Position numbers and translations under genes: made by a program
DNA from: CANLWN01 sp039815505
GTDB lineage: Bacteria > Bacteroidota > Bacteroidia > Flavobacteriales > Flavobacteriaceae
Length of the DNA: 44,394 nt
Direction of reading: 5' to 3'
Assembly: GCA_039815505.1 (NCBI GenBank)
Contig: JBCBZE010000002.1
Coordinates: 1 to 44,394 of the forward strand
Notes under the pieces: model-generated
What the model was told of the DNA's origin: nothing
The model's input: the letters and a program-made list of their open reading frames with translations, nothing else
Database searches by the model: none
Shown here: positions 41,157-44,394 of the stretch, piece by piece
How the letters are laid out: every line of letters begins with the position of its first letter
Position numbering within the stretch: the first letter of the stretch is position 1

Positions 41157-43732
41157 AACCAAACCCTAAAACTAAAATTTGGGGTAATCCCCAAAGAAAT
41201 GTTCTCCACGGTCTCCAGTTGATCTTCATCATTGATCCTATAATAGGTATTTAAAATGTTCTTACGGTTCAACAAGTTTAAAACTGATGCCCCAACGGAA
41301 GCCTTTATTTTGGGAGTTAGTTCAAAATCATAAATAGCCGAGGCATCCGCCCTAATATAATCGGGTAACCTGGCATCGTTGGTTTCCTTATAATTAATGG
41401 ATAGGGGAAACGTAGTTGTGTTAATGGCATTATCACCCTCCAAGGGTTCCGTAAAAGGCCTTCCGGTCCTATAATTTAATCCAATGCCCAATTTTAGGTT
41501 ATTTCGAATATAGGTGCCGGCAAATGTAAGGGTGTGCCTAATATCCAAATTGTTGGGAAAGGTATTGGGAACTATAGCATTAAAAGTATAATCATTTTTA
41601 TTGTAGGTATAGCTTAACCACGTGCTAAAGTCGGGCGTTTTCTTATTGATGAGGAATTCCAAACCCTTGACCACATAACTGCCAATTTCATCATTAAATT
41701 GATCTTGGTTCTCAAAACCTTGCGTTAGAATGTTTATACCGTCTACCTCTTTATAAAAACCCTCCAATCCAACATATAGATTATCGCGATTATAGCTTAA
41801 GCCCAAAGAGGCTTGTTTACTTTCCGTAATCGGTAAATTGGGGGTGCCCAGCGGACCATTTCCCTTATTGGATAGAAACCATCTACGCTTTTCAATGCCC
41901 AGGAAGTTTTGCTCCAAATCGATAACTTGATTGGTGGTCTGACTTTTAAATTCCCCCAAAAACTCCGCCCTCAGGTGCTCGGTAATGGAATAATTGATAT
42001 TCACCCGTGGTTCCCATATAAAATCATTAAAAGTACCTAGGTTTTCAATATAATTAAGCCGGGCCCCGATCCTTGTCCTGAGCTTTTCATTGTCCGATGT
42101 GTACCCTATTTCCGAAAATAAGGAATGGGTCCGTATCACTCCTTTTATATCACTGTTAAAACTCGGTTGGGTCACATCCGTGGAATTGGTAATCCCGGTT
42201 TCTACCAGTTGATAGCCATTGTTCCACTTGAACCTATCGTTAAATCCATAGCTCGTTTTTAACTTTAATGCAGTTTCTTTCACCTCGTTGTTCTGTACAA
42301 GTTGTTGTGTAGCATCGGGAAAGATACTTAGGGCGTCCAGATTGTATTGGGTGAAATAAATGTTGAAGAAAGTAGAAAAATTGCCGGTCCAGTTACTTTC
42401 CAAACTACCTCCAAAAGATAAATTGGTCTGGTTTAATTGACTACTACTGGTTCTACCGCTAAAAACCGCGGTTTCGATGTAGTCCAGATCGTTGTTGATA
42501 TTGATTAGGCTGAGCCTGACTTTTTGATCGTCATTGATATCATATAATAGTTTTCCTGTGAAGTCATAGAAAAAAAAGCTTTCGTCCCTTAGGATATCAA
42601 TATCAGTGGATTGGTTGTTGACGGTAACTTCCGTATCTTGAAAAACCCTGTCAAAAAACTGGTCGAAGGTCGGCGTATTCAAAAAATCCGTACCTGAACG
42701 TCGACCGGAAAATTGGAAGGCCAATTTGTCCGAAACCGGTATTTGTCCATATAGATCCGCACTGATCAAATTAAATCCGGCACCACCAAAAAAAACGTCG
42801 TCGATCTCATTCTTGGTCTCTAAACTAATTACACTGCTAACACCATCGCCGTACTGGGCGCTGGTGCCATTTTTAATAATGGTCACCTTGTCCGTTAAAT
42901 AAGGATTAAATGCAGAGATCAATCCAAAAAAATGACCGGATTGGTACATTTTTATACCATCCCATAAAATAAGGTTTTGGTCATTGGTACCTCCTCTAAC
43001 ATTAATATCGGATACCGTTTCATCAATACTTTTAATACCGGGAAGTGCCTGCACGGTTTGCAGTACATCCGGTTCAATAAGTCCAGGTAATATACCAAAC
43101 TCTTCGGTGTCTAATTGGATACTGGCATCTTCTTGTTTGGAAAGCCCGGTGGTCAGAAATTTAAACAGAATCACTTCATCCAGTTCTTGAAATTTCTGGG
43201 CAAGAACAAGTGGGGTACAAGGACTGCGCCCCAGTAATTCGTTTGCCTTGACAAATTTTGTTTTATATCCCAAATAACGTATCCCTATAATGGCCTCGCT
43301 AGGAATATTTTCCAATGAAAACTCCCCGTTTTGATCCGTAATGATGGCCATATCGCTTCCCAATACTTTTACGGTGGCCCCACTAATGGTGTTTTTGGCA
43401 AAGTTGTCCAATACACGGGCACAGATATCCACTGTTGTACTTCTAGAGAGCGTATAATAGCGGTCATTGAGTTTTTCAATCCGTATTTGCGTCTGTTCTT
43501 GGATATCCGCTAAAATTTCTGATAAAACCTTGGTTTTGGGCACATTGATCTGAACCGTATTGATATCGTCATCTATATAGGAAAATTTTACATCGAAGGT
43601 GTTTTCCAGTTCCAGGATATATGAAATAAGACTTTTAGGGGAAGATAAAACGTCCTGAGCCATACCCAAACGAATGGGCAACAGGAAAACAAAACAAAAG
43701 ATAATAGCTTGTCTAGGGTGCGTTTTCGGCAT
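41153..43732 (-). CDS. TonB-dependent receptor with STN domain (FecA-like signal transducer)
   Basis: An 859-residue outer-membrane active-transport receptor. After a signal peptide come a secretin/TonB short N-terminal (STN) domain (about 30-95: ELENTFDVKFSYID, then YYTLS), a carboxypeptidase-regulatory-like domain (about 105-180: GATVKVLGSDMAIITDQNG), the plug (about 200-320: DINVRGGTNDQNLILWDGIK) and a barrel ending FSFRVWF. The STN domain and the adjacent FecR gene indicate a transcription-signalling receptor. It starts 19 bases inside the FecR gene on the same strand. The ligand is unknown. Confidence 0.92.
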   Translation of the reverse strand: MPKTHPRQAIIFCFVFLLPIRLGMAQDVLSSPKSLISYILELENTFDVKFSYIDDDINTVQINVPKTKVLSEILADIQEQTQIRIEKLNDRYYTLSRSTTVDICARVLDNFAKNTISGATVKVLGSDMAIITDQNGEFSLENIPSEAIIGIRYLGYKTKFVKANELLGRSPCTPLVLAQKFQELDEVILFKFLTTGLSKQEDASIQLDTEEFGILPGLIEPDVLQTVQALPGIKSIDETVSDINVRGGTNDQNLILWDGIKMYQSGHFFGLISAFNPYLTDKVTIIKNGTSAQYGDGVSSVISLETKNEIDDVFFGGAGFNLISADLYGQIPVSDKLAFQFSGRRSGTDFLNTPTFDQFFDRVFQDTEVTVNNQSTDIDILRDESFFFYDFTGKLLYDINDDQKVRLSLININNDLDYIETAVFSGRTSSSQLNQTNLSFGGSLESNWTGNFSTFFNIYFTQYNLDALSIFPDATQQLVQNNEVKETALKLKTSYGFNDRFKWNNGYQLVETGITNSTDVTQPSFNSDIKGVIRTHSLFSEIGYTSDNEKLRTRIGARLNYIENLGTFNDFIWEPRVNINYSITEHLRAEFLGEFKSQTTNQVIDLEQNFLGIEKRRWFLSNKGNGPLGTPNLPITESKQASLGLSYNRDNLYVGLEGFYKEVDGINILTQGFENQDQFNDEIGSYVVKGLEFLINKKTPDFSTWLSYTYNKNDYTFNAIVPNTFPNNLDIRHTLTFAGTYIRNNLKLGIGLNYRTGRPFTEPLEGDNAINTTTFPLSINYKETNDARLPDYIRADASAIYDFELTPKIKASVGASVLNLLNRKNILNTYYRINDEDQLETVENISLGITPNFSFRVWF

Positions 43733-44394
43733 AGAATAGCACTTTATTACCCTCTAATTTAAACTTTATTTGAGAGGGAGCACTAATACTACGTAACGCC
43801 AGATCCATGTTTGTGTTGCTGAAAGAACCCGTAAACAATTGATCAATGTCAATGTTTTTGGTTGCTACCTTTACATTGTACTGTCTTTGAAACTCGTTCA
43901 ATACAAAAGTTAAGGGAATACTTTTAAAAGTACTTTCATTGTTCATCCAAGTAGGTTCAGCAGTATTTGGGATATCCGCCTCTATAATTTTGCCATTTAT
44001 GGCCATGAAAGAAGTTCCGGCAGGAAGTTTAACAGTGGTCGTATTAAAAGTGACACTTACCAAGCCTTCAAAACAGGTGACCTCAAAAAAACCTTTTCTG
44101 TTTTCCACATTAAACTGTGTGCCAAGAACAGTGACCACACCATCTTCCGTGGAGACCGTAAACTTCTTGCCTTTGGCTACCTTAAAAAAGGCCTCTCCTT
44201 CCAAGGATACATTTCTTTCCTTCGCCCAATTTCTTTCGCTATAGGAGATTTCGGAACCTGCATTCAGTATAATTTCCGAATGGTCCGGTAATGTTACTTC
44301 CTCCCTTTGAGCATATTGGGCGGTTATATGTTCATCCAGAGAATTTAGGTAGAAGTAAGAAACCGCAAAAATGATGGCTATTGCCGCCGCCACT
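43713..44394 (-). CDS. FecR-type anti-sigma/transmembrane signal transducer (5' partial)
   Basis: C-terminal portion of a FecR protein: one membrane helix (AIAIIFAVSYFYLN) followed by the periplasmic FecR domain with VTLPDHSEIILNAGSEISYS, GEAFFKVAKGKKFTVSTEDG and VTVLGTQFNVE, then the C-terminal DUF4974-type STN-like region (LNEFQRQYNVKVATKN). The cytoplasmic N-terminal part, which binds the sigma factor, lies outside the window, so the frame is open to the edge and the GTG there is not a start. It overlaps the receptor gene by 20 bases; the sigma-factor gene should lie just beyond. Confidence 0.93.
   Translation of the reverse strand, partial: VAAAIAIIFAVSYFYLNSLDEHITAQYAQREEVTLPDHSEIILNAGSEISYSERNWAKERNVSLEGEAFFKVAKGKKFTVSTEDGVVTVLGTQFNVENRKGFFEVTCFEGLVSVTFNTTTVKLPAGTSFMAINGKIIEADIPNTAEPTWMNNESTFKSIPLTFVLNEFQRQYNVKVATKNIDIDQLFTGSFSNTNMDLALRSISAPSQIKFKLEGNKVLFYAENAP

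Overview
The window looks like a chromosomal segment of a marine flavobacterium (Bacteroidota, probably Flavobacteriaceae; genus not resolved). This rests on the gene order rplQ-carA-eno, Bacteroidota-type promoters (TAnnTTTG -7 boxes) instead of sigma-70 boxes, a proteorhodopsin with the flavobacterial DTE/Met signature, a FecR/TonB-receptor pair with an STN domain, and a BCCT osmolyte transporter.

Layout. 1-6887: the distal half of the ribosomal protein supercluster on the + strand (rplF partial, rplR, rpsE, rpmD, rplO, secY, infA, rpmJ, rpsM, rpsK, rpsD, rpoA, rplQ), closed by a strong terminator. 6983-13664: central metabolism on the + strand: carA, eno, a divergent GT5 glycogen-synthase-like protein, gltA and a DDAH-like amidinohydrolase. 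13668-17001: a GH65 disaccharide phosphorylase (- strand) and a secreted esterase-like protein. 17060-24977: two divergent transcription units, each headed by a TetR regulator with its own palindromic operator. The leftward unit is tetR, an SRPBCC protein and a lipoprotein. The rightward unit is tetR, an MMPL/RND exporter, a LolA-like periplasmic carrier, a small membrane protein and an outer-membrane protein. Together they look like a ligand-controlled, envelope-spanning lipid or hydrophobic-compound export system, and this is the best candidate for an undescribed system here. 25101-34072: mixed accessory genes: a CtlX-like arginine-deiminase-family hydrolase, an FkbM methyltransferase, a GNAT, a MESH1-like (p)ppGpp hydrolase, a large BNR/VPS10 repeat protein, an orphan PhnD-like binding lipoprotein and a class A beta-lactamase. 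The last two are delimited by related short repeats, like cassettes. 34073-37441: a tight leftward operon of an unknown 141-aa protein, an SDR/DUF2867 protein and a BCCT transporter. 37560-39344: argS. 39433-41156: proteorhodopsin and, divergently, the Blh carotene-cleaving enzyme that makes its retinal. 41153-44394: a TonB-dependent receptor with STN domain and a truncated FecR anti-sigma gene.

The ribosomal and metabolic genes are ordinary core genome. Most novelty lies in 17060-24977, in the repeat-bounded stretch 31851-34010, and in the rhodopsin, which keeps a glycine at the position associated with carotenoid-antenna binding. No tRNA, rRNA, CRISPR array, transposase or integrase gene was recognised. 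No gap between genes exceeds 300 bases. The larger gaps at 15975-16260, 26850-27102, 27622-27892 and 31632-31850 are A/T-rich and show no convincing gene; the first contains only a weak promoter-like box at 16195-16202.
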